Source of the DNA: Polyangiaceae bacterium
Lineage (GTDB): Bacteria; Myxococcota_A; Polyangia; Polyangiales; Polyangiaceae
Length of the DNA stretch: 34,290 nucleotides
Direction of reading: 5' to 3'
NCBI GenBank assembly: GCA_025937895.1
Contig: JAICQL010000068.1
Location: forward strand, 1 to 34,290
In this document: one piece after another, positions 27,341-34,290 of the stretch
Position numbering within the stretch: position 1 is the first letter of the stretch
Layout: every line of letters begins with the position of its first letter
Made by a program: the position numbers and the translations under genes
The notes under the pieces: model-generated
What the model saw: only the letters and a program-made list of their open reading frames with translations
Databases searched by the model: none
Told to the model about the DNA's origin: nothing

Positions 27341-27408
27341 CAGGGCTGCCGGAACAGAGCTGCCGGAACAGGGCTGCCGGGAGCAGGGCTGCCGTAAGCA
27401 GGGCTGCC
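27341..27408. repeat. 14-15-bp tandem repeat, about five copies
   Basis: Units resembling CAGGGCTGCCGGAA follow one another at 27341, 27355, 27369, 27384 and 27399 (last copy partial), with one or two differences each. They fill the gap just after the stop of the FecR/Fn3-like gene. Confidence 0.75.
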
Positions 27409-27417
27409 CCGGGGATG

Positions 27418-28845
27418 TCAGCGCGAAGCGTGCGGCGGCGGGGCCGGCGGCGGCGCCGTAACGGCAGACGCCGCGCCCGGGGCGACAGGAGCCAAGACGG
27501 GTGGCCGCGGCGCGGGCCTGCGCGCGATCTCCACGAAGTCACGACCGAGCAGGTGGCCGTACTGGTCTTCCACTTCGGCGCGCACGATCCACGGGCCCTC
27601 CCCACTGTGTGGCGCCACTTCCGTGCTGAAGCGATTGCCCTCGCGCGTCCAGGTCACCTCCAGCTCGTCGATGCCCAGCAGCACGCGAAAGCGAGGCTCG
27701 AGCCAGCCCGGCATACTGCCCGGGCTGGGACCATCGATGTTCACCTCCACCCGCACCGTGTCGCCCGGCCAGCGTGCGAGCTTCGGACCCACCGTCACCG
27801 TGGTCTTGACCTGCTGCGGCAACACGCGCGCCGAGACCAGGCGCGTATCCCCCGCCTGGCGCAGGTGCAGATTCATCGGCTCGGCGGAGGGCAGCACGAT
27901 CTCTCGTGGCAGGGGCAGCCACTCGCGCGGGCCCTTCATCAGCAGCCCCTCGGCAAAGGTGAGCTGCACGCGGCGATCATAGCCAGCCACGATGTTGCCG
28001 TGCGCGTCCACGTAGCCGCCATCGGTGCTGCGCACCCCCATCACGCTGAAGGGCTCGGCCCGGGAGAGCCGACCATTGATGCTGAAGCGATCGACCGCCT
28101 GCACCGACACCGCGTAGCGGCCCGCCTCCAGGCGCGGAGCGGGCGCGAGCGTCGTGCCCGCCGTCTCCAGGTCGTTCACCAGCCGGCGCTCGGGCTCCAG
28201 CTGCTCGATGCTCACGCGGTAGCGCACTGCGCCCGGCACCGGATCCCAGCTCAGGCCTGCCAGGGTCGCGCCCTGGCCAAAGCCGCCGAACAGGTTATTT
28301 TCGAGCCGTACCAGCGGCGCCGCCAGGATCTCGCTCTCGCTCTCGGCGTGTCTGCTCAGCGAGCGGACCTTGCCCGGCGCGAGCGCGGCGAACTTCCAGG
28401 TCTTCATCGCCCAGCTCACGGTGCCCTCGAGATTGACGATGCTGACCTGGTCGGGCTGCGCCACGATGTGCATGCGCCCGCCCCGCACGAAGCTGGTGAC
28501 CGCGAGCGGAGCCGTGACCATCACGGCCAGCTCTGGATCGGCGCTCTCCACAGCCATGCGCCCGCTCGCCAGCGCCACCAGGTGTGTGAGCGTGCGGCCG
28601 CTGTTGCTCAGCCAGAAGCGCGTCTGCTTGTGGACCCGGTACAGCTTGGCGCCAGGGCTCAGCCGCAGGCTGGCGCCCTTGGCCAGGCGAATGGTGGCGC
28701 CGCTCTCGCGCGCCACCACACCCTCGCTGCGATAATCGAGCCCGCCCGCCACGACCTGGAAATACACCTCGGCGCGGCCCAGAGTGCTCAGCGCGAGCAC
28801 CCACACACACATCATGGCGGAAAGCCAGTAACGTCGCGCTCGCAT
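27418..28845 (-). CDS. secreted FecR-like/fibronectin-like protein
   Basis: The 475-aa protein starts at ATG 28845 with a signal peptide (RARRYWLSAMMCVWVLALS, cleavage near GRA-EV). Residues about 25-175 resemble a FecR-type beta domain (SFVRGGRMHIVAQPDQVSIV, then NLEGTVSWAM). Residues about 195-275 look like an Fn3-like fold (LSWDPVPGAVRYRVSIEQ, AGRYAVSVQAVDRFS). Two further beta-rich segments follow, and the tail is Pro/Ala-rich. No lipobox was seen, so it is periplasmic or exported. The function is unknown; FecR-like domains outside iron signalling are common in large envelope proteins. Divergent from the methyltransferase gene with a 77-bp shared promoter region. Confidence 0.7.
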   Translation of the reverse strand: MRARRYWLSAMMCVWVLALSTLGRAEVYFQVVAGGLDYRSEGVVARESGATIRLAKGASLRLSPGAKLYRVHKQTRFWLSNSGRTLTHLVALASGRMAVESADPELAVMVTAPLAVTSFVRGGRMHIVAQPDQVSIVNLEGTVSWAMKTWKFAALAPGKVRSLSRHAESESEILAAPLVRLENNLFGGFGQGATLAGLSWDPVPGAVRYRVSIEQLEPERRLVNDLETAGTTLAPAPRLEAGRYAVSVQAVDRFSINGRLSRAEPFSVMGVRSTDGGYVDAHGNIVAGYDRRVQLTFAEGLLMKGPREWLPLPREIVLPSAEPMNLHLRQAGDTRLVSARVLPQQVKTTVTVGPKLARWPGDTVRVEVNIDGPSPGSMPGWLEPRFRVLLGIDELEVTWTREGNRFSTEVAPHSGEGPWIVRAEVEDQYGHLLGRDFVEIARRPAPRPPVLAPVAPGAASAVTAPPPAPPPHASR

Positions 28846-28922
28846 TCGGGTACTTCCAACAACGGACCCGAGCCAGGCGAGCTTGAGTCCGCGGACCAGA
28901 GCCGTTAGACCCGTCCCCCGAA

Positions 28923-30230
28923 ATGAACCAGTTCGAGGCCGTTCACGCTGCAACTCGCTCCGGAGCGGCTCGCTCGGGCACGGGCACGCGGCGCGAAGAG
29001 CACACGTTTCGCGGCAACCTGAGCAGCACTCGCCACGGTTGGTTAAGACTGACGCCCGCGTACTCCGTGCGCTTGGTGCAACAGCTGCTGGCCAGCGGCA
29101 GCGCGCAGCCGCCATTTCTCGATCCGTTCTGCGGCACCGGCACCACCTTGCTGGCCTGTGCGGAGCACGGCTTCGACTGCGATACCACTGACATCAACCC
29201 GTTCTTGATCTGGCTGGCCCGCAGCAAGGTGGCCGCGTACTCCCCCGCCGTGCGCGCGGAGGCACGCGCAGCGCTGGCCCGCCTGTGCCGCGCGGCCCGG
29301 CGCACGCAGCCCGGGCTAGCCTGGACCCCGCCCATTCACCGCATCGAGCGCTGGTGGAGCCCCGCCACCCTCGGTGCGCTCAGCCGGGCCTTCGCGGCGC
29401 TGTCGGCGCTGCGCGCCAGCAGCTCACGCCCGGCGCTCGATCTGCTGCGCGTCGCCTTCTGCCGCGTGCTCATCCAGTGCTCGAGCGCACACTTCGGTCA
29501 TCAGTCGATGTCGTTTGCACCTGCCGAGAGCGACAGCGCCATCGCCAGCTCAGGGGCAGCGGCAACTACCAGCGCCGCGCTGGAGCGCGAGCGCGTGGCG
29601 GAGTTGCTCGCCGCCGCGCTGGAGAGCGTGCTGCTCGCCGCCGCGCAGCGCCTGCCCGGCACCCGCCGCCGCGTGCTGCTGGCCGACGCACGCCAGCTGC
29701 ACGACAAGCTGCCCGCCGCTCACTACGGCAGCGTGATCACCTCCCCGCCCTACGCCAACCGCATGAGCTACATCCGCGAGCTGCGGCCCTACATGTACTG
29801 GCTCGGCTACCTCGCCGACCGCACCCGTGCCGGCGTGCTGGACTGGACCGCGATCGGCGGCACCTGGGGCAGCGCCACCAGCAACCTGAGCAGCTGGGTG
29901 CCCGAGCCCGGCGTGCCCCCGCTCCAGCCCGAGATCGAGGCGCGCCTCACCGCCATCGCAGAGCGCAGCGCGCTCCTGTCCAGCTACGTGCGCAAGTATT
30001 GCCACGACATGTTCCGCCACTTCAGCTCGCTCGCCCACGTGCTCCGCCCCGGCGGCAGCGCCCACTTCGTGGTCGGCAACTCAAAGTTCTATGACGTGCT
30101 CGTCCCCATCGAGCAAGTGCTCGCCCGTCAGCTCGAACAGGCGGGCTTCCGCGCCGTGGACGTCACTGTCTTGCGGAAGCGGAGTAGCAAGAAGGAGTTG
30201 TTCGAGTTTGTAGTTGGCGCTCGGCGTTGA
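28923..30230 (+). CDS. orphan DNA methyltransferase (amino-methyltransferase fold)
   Basis: The 435-aa protein has the AdoMet motif DPFCGTGTT (67-75) and, about 200 residues later, the catalytic motif TSPPYANRMSYIRELR (273-288; SPPY as in N6-adenine/N4-cytosine methylases). It ends with PGGSAHFVVGNSKFYD, then LRKRSSKKELFEFVV. The order, AdoMet site first and catalytic site second with a large helical insert between (about 100-265), is alpha-like; the insert may recognise the target. RNA substrates cannot be excluded, because the SPPY core also occurs in tRNA methylases. No restriction nuclease gene is adjacent. The ATG is near the divergent FecR/Fn3-like gene. Confidence 0.8.
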   Translation: MNQFEAVHAATRSGAARSGTGTRREEHTFRGNLSSTRHGWLRLTPAYSVRLVQQLLASGSAQPPFLDPFCGTGTTLLACAEHGFDCDTTDINPFLIWLARSKVAAYSPAVRAEARAALARLCRAARRTQPGLAWTPPIHRIERWWSPATLGALSRAFAALSALRASSSRPALDLLRVAFCRVLIQCSSAHFGHQSMSFAPAESDSAIASSGAAATTSAALERERVAELLAAALESVLLAAAQRLPGTRRRVLLADARQLHDKLPAAHYGSVITSPPYANRMSYIRELRPYMYWLGYLADRTRAGVLDWTAIGGTWGSATSNLSSWVPEPGVPPLQPEIEARLTAIAERSALLSSYVRKYCHDMFRHFSSLAHVLRPGGSAHFVVGNSKFYDVLVPIEQVLARQLEQAGFRAVDVTVLRKRSSKKELFEFVVGARR

Positions 30231-30360
30231 GGGGGCGAGGAGCCAAGGGGTCGAGGGAGGGAAGCGAAAGAAGCCGGAGGGTGCGTGGTGGAAGACGGAA
30301 GACGGTCGGCGTGTTTTGTTGGCTCGGCGCTGAGCGAGCGCGAGCGACTCTAGAATGGGC

Positions 30361-30450
30361 CCACTCAGCGGCGGACAGCAACGCTCAGCGGCGGACAGCA
30401 ACGCTCAGCGGCGAACAGCAACGCTCAGCGGCGAACAGCCCGACTCAGCG
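30361..30450. repeat. 20-bp tandem repeat, four copies plus a half copy
   Basis: Units of ACGCTCAGCGGCGGACAGCA type sit at 30361-30380, 30381-30400, 30401-30420 and 30421-30440, with few substitutions (GGACAGC/GAACAGC), then a partial copy from 30441. The array occupies the gap between convergent genes, and its last copies include the end of the lipoprotein gene. Confidence 0.8.
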
Positions 30451-30829
30451 AACGGCCCTCGGCGGCGGCGCGTCGCTCCATGTCGGCATGCACGGCGATG
30501 GATTGCTCCTCGAGCAGGTCACGCTGCTCCGAGCTGAGCGCGCCCGGATGGCGCGACTCCCACATGCGCGCGTACTCCAGCCAGCGCGCGGCGCCGTCGA
30601 GATCACCCAGGCGCAGCAAGGTCGCGCCACGATACAGGCCGTATTCGGCGCGCTCCACCGGGTCTGCCTCCACCAGGCGCGTCTCGGTCTGCTCCAGCAC
30701 CTGCGCGGCCTCGATGTAGCGGCCCTGGTAGTAGAGGTCGCTGCCACGATGGACATAAAATGTGCAAGCGAACAGCAACAGCGCGAGAGAGCCGCGCCCC
30801 AGACGGGAAGCTGTCGAGCCAGACACCAT
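30425..30829 (-). CDS. small lipoprotein with TPR-like helices
   Basis: The 134-aa product starts with an ATG. RLGRGSLALLLFAC provides the basic region, hydrophobic core and an LFAC lipobox (Cys near residue 22). Two helical hairpins follow that resemble a TPR unit (YYQGRYIEAAQVLEQTETRL, YRGATLLRLGDLDGAARWLE), then a charged tail. Its last codons lie in a 20-bp tandem repeat array, so the C terminus is partly repeat-derived. It probably sits on the envelope; role unknown. It lies 143 bp downstream of the membrane protein gene. Confidence 0.7.
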   Translation of the reverse strand: MVSGSTASRLGRGSLALLLFACTFYVHRGSDLYYQGRYIEAAQVLEQTETRLVEADPVERAEYGLYRGATLLRLGDLDGAARWLEYARMWESRHPGALSSEQRDLLEEQSIAVHADMERRAAAEGRSLSRAVRR

Positions 30830-30972
30830 TGTGAAACAGCCTAGCGCCTCGGGCTGCAGCGGGCCAGGAACGAACGTTCGCGCGCTGCTCAGAGCAGCAC
30901 TCGTGAGCCCGTAGCAGCGAATTTCTGCGGCATTCTTGCGCTTGGGGTGCGCGCCGCCACTACCATCTTGTC

Positions 30973-31617
30973 CTACCCATTCGCCTTCGACGCTCTCAGC
31001 AAGGTGCTCACCATCCACGCCAGCAGGGCCAGGGTGGCCAGCTTCTGCACGCTCGGCTGCGCAGCGGTCTCGGGGCCGCCGCCGTAGGCGACGTACACGT
31101 ACAGCACCGCATTGCCGGCAGCCAGCAACAACGCCGCCATGCCCAGACACCGGCGCACGCTCCAGCGCGGCTCGCCGCCACTGAACGGCGCCAGGCACAG
31201 CGCGGTGCACGACATGCCCAGGGTGCCGCTGGTCAGCGCCACCACGCCGTGCACGATCGGATAGGCATCGGAGGGCAGCAGCGCCGTCGCCAGCAAGCCA
31301 AGGGTGGCCGTCCGTCCCAGCGCCAGCAGGCGGAAGCGACGCGGCTGCGCAAAGCGCCAGGTGGCGACCCGCCAGTAGCCCCACAGCGAGAGGGCCAGTG
31401 CCGCAAAGGCCAGGCTGGAGCTGGCCCGGCTCGCTCCGTTGTCGGCGCCGTTGATCGCCTGGCTGCGCACGAGGTCGCACCAGAAGTTGCGCCACAAGGA
31501 GAAGCCGACGCTCTCACGCTCCGTCCAGCTGCCCCCGGGGTACAGCGCCATCGCCAGCGCCATGGCCAGCACGAAGATGGCCAGCGCCGTCCAGGTGAGC
31601 CAGAGCGCGCCGCGCAT
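30973..31617 (-). CDS. polytopic membrane protein, about six helices
   Basis: The 214-aa protein has hydrophobic segments near 5-25, 68-84, 98-115, 120-142, 157-178 and 192-208, and the opening helix starts at once from the ATG (LWLTWTALAIFVLAMALAM). A polar loop (about 28-65: SLWRNFWCDLVRSQAINGAD) precedes the second helix. The pattern is reminiscent of DUF998-type membrane proteins, without assurance. It starts 23 bp after the fdhD stop on the same strand, so it is probably in the fdhD transcript. Function unknown. Confidence 0.75.
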   Translation of the reverse strand: MRGALWLTWTALAIFVLAMALAMALYPGGSWTERESVGFSLWRNFWCDLVRSQAINGADNGASRASSSLAFAALALSLWGYWRVATWRFAQPRRFRLLALGRTATLGLLATALLPSDAYPIVHGVVALTSGTLGMSCTALCLAPFSGGEPRWSVRRCLGMAALLLAAGNAVLYVYVAYGGGPETAAQPSVQKLATLALLAWMVSTLLRASKANG

Positions 31618-31640
31618 GGTCGACCGCAGGCAGAGCGTGG

Positions 31641-32564
31641 CTACTGCGCGAGCCCCGTGATGCGCTGCTCGCCCGCGTACACGTTGAAGCGCTCGCCGCG
31701 CGCAAATGCGACCAGGGTGAGGCAGCTGCGACGAGCCGCTTCCACCGCCAGCGAGCTCGGGGCGGATACGCTGACCAGCATCGAGACGCCGGCCATGGCA
31801 GCCTTCTGCACCAGCTCGAAGCTCGCTCGGCCGCTCACCACCAGCGCCATGCCTATGGCCGGCAAGCGGCCGTCCAGCGCGGCGCGGCCCAGCACCTTGT
31901 CCACCGCGTTGTGACGGCCCACGTCCTCGCGCAGCGCGTACAGCTGCCCCGCGGCGTCCCACAGAGCGGCAGCGTGCACGCCACCGCTCAGCGCAAAGTT
32001 GGCCTGGCGCGGTACGAGCTGCTCGGTCAGGCGCGCGATCCACTGCGCCGTGAAGCGCGCCCCATCCTGCACCTGCCCCGCTCGCGCCAGCAGATCGTCG
32101 ATGCTGCGCCGACCGCACACCCCGCAGGCTGACGTGACCAGGGTGGCGCGGCGCACGGCTCCACCCGGCTCCCAGTCGATCACGTGGCCCGGCGCAGAGC
32201 GCACATCGATCACGTTGCCCGACTCACCGGGGCGCCCGCAGTGAGCGATGCTGCCCACTTCGTCCCGCGCACGGATGATGCCCTCGGATAGCAGAAAGCC
32301 CAGCACCAGCTCGTGATCGTGCCCCGGAGTACGCATGGTCACGGCCATCGTGTCGCCAGCGATGCGGATCTCCAGCGGCTCCTCCACCGCCACCACGTCC
32401 TCCAGCACGCTGCGTTGCTCGCCGGAAACTCGCTGTACCTGAACGCGCGCCACACCGGCCCGAACGGACGTTTCACGCGGCAGCGGACCCGCGCGCAGCC
32501 GGTTGCCCGGAGTTGCATCGCCCTGGGGGGACGTGGACCCTGCGGGGGGCTGGTGCGCCGACAT
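31641..32564 (-). CDS. fdhD: FdhD, formate dehydrogenase sulfurtransferase accessory protein
   Basis: The 307-aa protein carries the FdhD signature TLVTSACGVCGRRSIDDLL (Cys147 and Cys150). These cysteines relay sulfur from a cysteine desulfurase to the molybdenum/bis-MGD cofactor, activating formate dehydrogenase. GHDHELVLGFLLSEGI, LREDVGRHNAVDKVLGRA and MALVVSGRASFELVQKA also fit the family. The N-terminal 50 residues are variable. No formate dehydrogenase gene is in the window, so the substrate enzyme lies elsewhere. The ATG at 32564 is used. A membrane protein gene follows 23 bp later. Confidence 0.94.
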   Translation of the reverse strand: MSAHQPPAGSTSPQGDATPGNRLRAGPLPRETSVRAGVARVQVQRVSGEQRSVLEDVVAVEEPLEIRIAGDTMAVTMRTPGHDHELVLGFLLSEGIIRARDEVGSIAHCGRPGESGNVIDVRSAPGHVIDWEPGGAVRRATLVTSACGVCGRRSIDDLLARAGQVQDGARFTAQWIARLTEQLVPRQANFALSGGVHAAALWDAAGQLYALREDVGRHNAVDKVLGRAALDGRLPAIGMALVVSGRASFELVQKAAMAGVSMLVSVSAPSSLAVEAARRSCLTLVAFARGERFNVYAGEQRITGLAQ

Positions 32565-32885
32565 GCCCCTACTTTACACGGAGTGCGGCGATCCTGCGCC
32601 GCCCCGGCCACAAAGAACGGTGAAACTCGGGTGAAAGGCTCCCAGTCCGGGGCTCCTGGCGGGCGTGCCCGGCCCTTTTTGGTAGAATGAGCCCTCGCGG
32701 AGCAGGGGCCCCGGGGAGGCACCTGCCGTCAGGTGGGAACTTTCGCGACGCTCGATCGTCGTGTAGGTTGCCCCGCCTTCAACGCGGGAGCTTCGCTCCT
32801 TCTTCCGGCAATCACTCGCCCCCACTTTCCGGCACCAACCCGGCTCCACTTTCCGGCACGTCCGCCCATCTCCGAGAGAACCCCC
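32565..32885. other. 321-bp divergent intergenic/leader region
   Basis: No gene is supported here. On the plus strand TAGAAT (32683-32688) could be a -10 box without a good -35. Downstream are stems CCCGC/GCGGG (32772-32788), GGAGC/GCTCC (32787-32799) and CACCTG-CCGT-CAGGTG near 32718-32733. A direct repeat CCACTTTCCGGCAC follows at 32822-32835 and 32846-32859, with a weaker third copy near 32797-32810. These lie within 200 bp upstream of the S1 protein start. Confidence 0.5.
32822..32859. repeat. 24-bp-spaced direct repeats upstream of the S1-domain gene
   Basis: CCACTTTCCGGCAC occurs twice, 24 bp apart, and a partial third copy (TTCTTCCGGCA) lies about one period further upstream. The regular spacing, just over two helical turns, suits a protein-binding array, or an RNA leader element. 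Confidence 0.6.
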
Positions 32886-34290
32886 GTGAGCAATGATTTC
32901 GCATCCATGCTGCAGCAGGCCGCTGCCAGCGAGAACGGTCGTACCCGCACCCGGCTGCGCGCCGGTCAGGTCGTCACCGGCACCGTCGTGCAGATCGGTC
33001 AGGACTACGTCTTCGTGGACGTGGGCACGACCACCGAGGGCCGCATCGATCGGCGTGAGCTGGAGGAGGAAGGCGGCAGCGCGGGGGTCAAGGTCGGAGA
33101 CTCGATCCGCGCCAGCGTGGTGAGCGCCGATGACGTGGAGGGCCCGCGCCTGAGCGTGTCTCTGGGCCGCGGCGGGCGCGCGCGCCTCGAGGATGGCGCG
33201 CTGGAGAGCGCCCGTGACGCACGCCTGCCCGTCGAGGGCGTGGTGGGCGCAGTGGTGAAGAATGGCGTGGGGGTCGAGGTCAAGGTGATGGGCGCCCGCG
33301 CGTTCTGCCCTGCATCCCAGCTGGGCCAGGACTACATCGCCGATCTGGCCAGCCTGGAGGGGCAGAAGCTCGAGTTCCTGGTGCTGGAGGTGAAGAACGG
33401 CGGTCGCGACGTGATCGTCAGCCGCAAGGCGCTGCTGCAAGAACGGCAGAGCCAGGCGGCCAAGCAGACGCTGGCCACGCTCGAGGTCGGCAAGGACTAC
33501 TCGGCCAAGGTCGTGTCCTTGCAGAAATACGGCGCGTTCGTTGACCTGGGCGGAGTGGAGGGTCTGATCCACATCTCCGAGCTCGCGCATGGCCGGGTCG
33601 AGCGCGTGGAAGACGTGCTGCAGGTCGGTGAAGAGATCACCGTGCGGCTGCTGGCGCTGCAGCCCGGTGAAAAGGGCGGCCCGCCCAAGCTGCGCCTGTC
33701 GTTGCGCGCACTGGCGGACTCGCCGGTGGCCGCGGCGGAGCCCGAGCGCGGCGAGGTGCTGGTCGGAACGGTGAGCAAGGTGACGTCCTTCGGCGTGTTC
33801 GTGGACACCGCCAAGGGCACCGGGCTCGTACCCACGCGTGAGCTCGGCACCCAGCGCGGGGTGGACGCACGCCGCTCCTTCCCGATCGGCAAGGAGGTCA
33901 GCGTGGTGCTCGTCAGCAAGGACGCCTCGCGCGGCCTCACCTTCAGCATGTCGCGTGTGGCCGCGGTGGAAGAGCGGCGCAACTATCACGAGTTCGCGCG
34001 CGCGATGCAGGGCAAGAGCGACGAGGACGCGGGCATCGGCTCGTTCGGCGCGCTGCTGCAGAAGGAGCTGAAGCTGCCCGCACCCACGCGGTCCGCTGCC
34101 GCGCCGGTAGCAGCCAGCGCGCCCACAGCCCCCGCCGCGGCTCCGGCAACCTCCGCTGTCTCGTCCGCTGTCTCGTCCGCCGTGTCCTCTGCTGCAACCT
34201 CCGCTGCGCCTGTGTCCGCTGCGCCCGCGCGCGCTCCTGCCCCGGCGCGTGCTCCCGCACCCAAGCCGGCTGCCCAGGTCAAGCCCGCCA
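32886..34290 (+). CDS. S1-domain RNA-binding protein, 3' end outside the window
   Basis: The frame opens at a GTG (32886) and runs to the window end without a stop (468 codons). It has four OB-fold S1 repeats: about 24-95 (GQVVTGTVVQIGQDYVFVDV), 112-185 (degenerate), 198-275 (canonical: AKVVSLQKYGAFVDLGGVEG, then LIHISEL) and 286-360 (GTVSKVTSFGVFVDTAKGTG). From about 395 the sequence is Ala/Pro/Ser-rich and probably disordered. E. coli ribosomal protein S1 has six repeats, so this may be an S1 paralogue or a general RNA-binding factor rather than S1 itself. It sits behind a structured, repeat-containing leader, suggesting post-transcriptional control. The C terminus is not seen. Confidence 0.85.
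   Translation, partial: MSNDFASMLQQAAASENGRTRTRLRAGQVVTGTVVQIGQDYVFVDVGTTTEGRIDRRELEEEGGSAGVKVGDSIRASVVSADDVEGPRLSVSLGRGGRARLEDGALESARDARLPVEGVVGAVVKNGVGVEVKVMGARAFCPASQLGQDYIADLASLEGQKLEFLVLEVKNGGRDVIVSRKALLQERQSQAAKQTLATLEVGKDYSAKVVSLQKYGAFVDLGGVEGLIHISELAHGRVERVEDVLQVGEEITVRLLALQPGEKGGPPKLRLSLRALADSPVAAAEPERGEVLVGTVSKVTSFGVFVDTAKGTGLVPTRELGTQRGVDARRSFPIGKEVSVVLVSKDASRGLTFSMSRVAAVEERRNYHEFARAMQGKSDEDAGIGSFGALLQKELKLPAPTRSAAAPVAASAPTAPAAAPATSAVSSAVSSAVSSAATSAAPVSAAPARAPAPARAPAPKPAAQVKPA

Noticed and set aside
27415..28908. A 497-codon plus-strand open frame
   Set aside because: It is antisense to the signal-peptide-bearing FecR/Fn3-like gene and has no recognisable domain.
30361..30450. Possible CRISPR array
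   Set aside because: The 20-bp units are directly contiguous without spacers and no cas genes are nearby.
32683..32688. Firm sigma70 promoter for the S1-domain gene
   Set aside because: TAGAAT looks like a -10 box but no acceptable -35 lies 16-18 bp upstream; recorded only as a possibility.
32574..33989. A 471-codon minus-strand open frame
   Set aside because: It is antisense to the S1-domain gene, whose repeats are clear; its translation is His/Ala-rich and motif-free.

Overview
The window is about 34 kb of very GC-rich bacterial DNA with dense coding, long antisense shadow frames and third-position G/C bias. Its mix of many secreted lipoproteins, a PilY1-like propeller, a FIST/hybrid-kinase/c-di-GMP operon and several proteins I recognise only as myxobacterial-type hypotheticals suggests a myxobacterium or related Deltaproteobacterium (Polyangia/Myxococcota). 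That assignment is inference, since no rRNA or other marker gene is present. I found no tRNA, rRNA, transposase, integrase, prophage or CRISPR array; it reads as ordinary chromosome.

Layout. 1-1601 (+): 3' end of a PilY1-like propeller protein and a small lipoprotein. 5085-1598 (-): an outer-membrane Omp85-type barrel followed by a large lipoprotein carrying kinase-like motifs. 5166-6985 (+): a ferritin-like diiron protein and an unrecognised 181-aa protein with an unusual leader. 8266-7052 (-): a PLP enzyme of the ACC deaminase/D-cysteine desulfhydrase family. 8437-15213 (+): an NHL/SMP-30-like lipoprotein, a fused anthranilate synthase TrpE(G), a hypothetical protein and a MaeB-type malic enzyme. 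16514-15265 (-): a TetR regulator overlapping tag, with a near-consensus promoter and two matching operators.

22217-16635 (-): a three-gene signalling operon: FIST sensor, hybrid histidine kinase with HPt, and a receiver-PAS-GGDEF-EAL response regulator. The order resembles known NosP/NahK nitric-oxide to c-di-GMP modules. 27214-22392 (-): a saccharopine dehydrogenase plus antiquitin-type aldehyde dehydrogenase pair (lysine catabolism), an orphan membrane protein resembling a succinate dehydrogenase-associated subunit, and aspartate-semialdehyde dehydrogenase. 28845-27418 (-): a secreted FecR/Fn3-like protein, divergent from an orphan DNA methyltransferase at 28923-30230 (+).

32564-30425 (-): FdhD, a polytopic membrane protein and a small lipoprotein. 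32886-34290 (+): a multi-S1-domain RNA-binding protein running off the window end, preceded by a 320-bp leader with repeats and hairpins.

The strongest leads are the FIST-kinase-c-di-GMP operon, the outer-membrane barrel/kinase-like lipoprotein pair, and the double operator embedded in the tetR-tag promoter.
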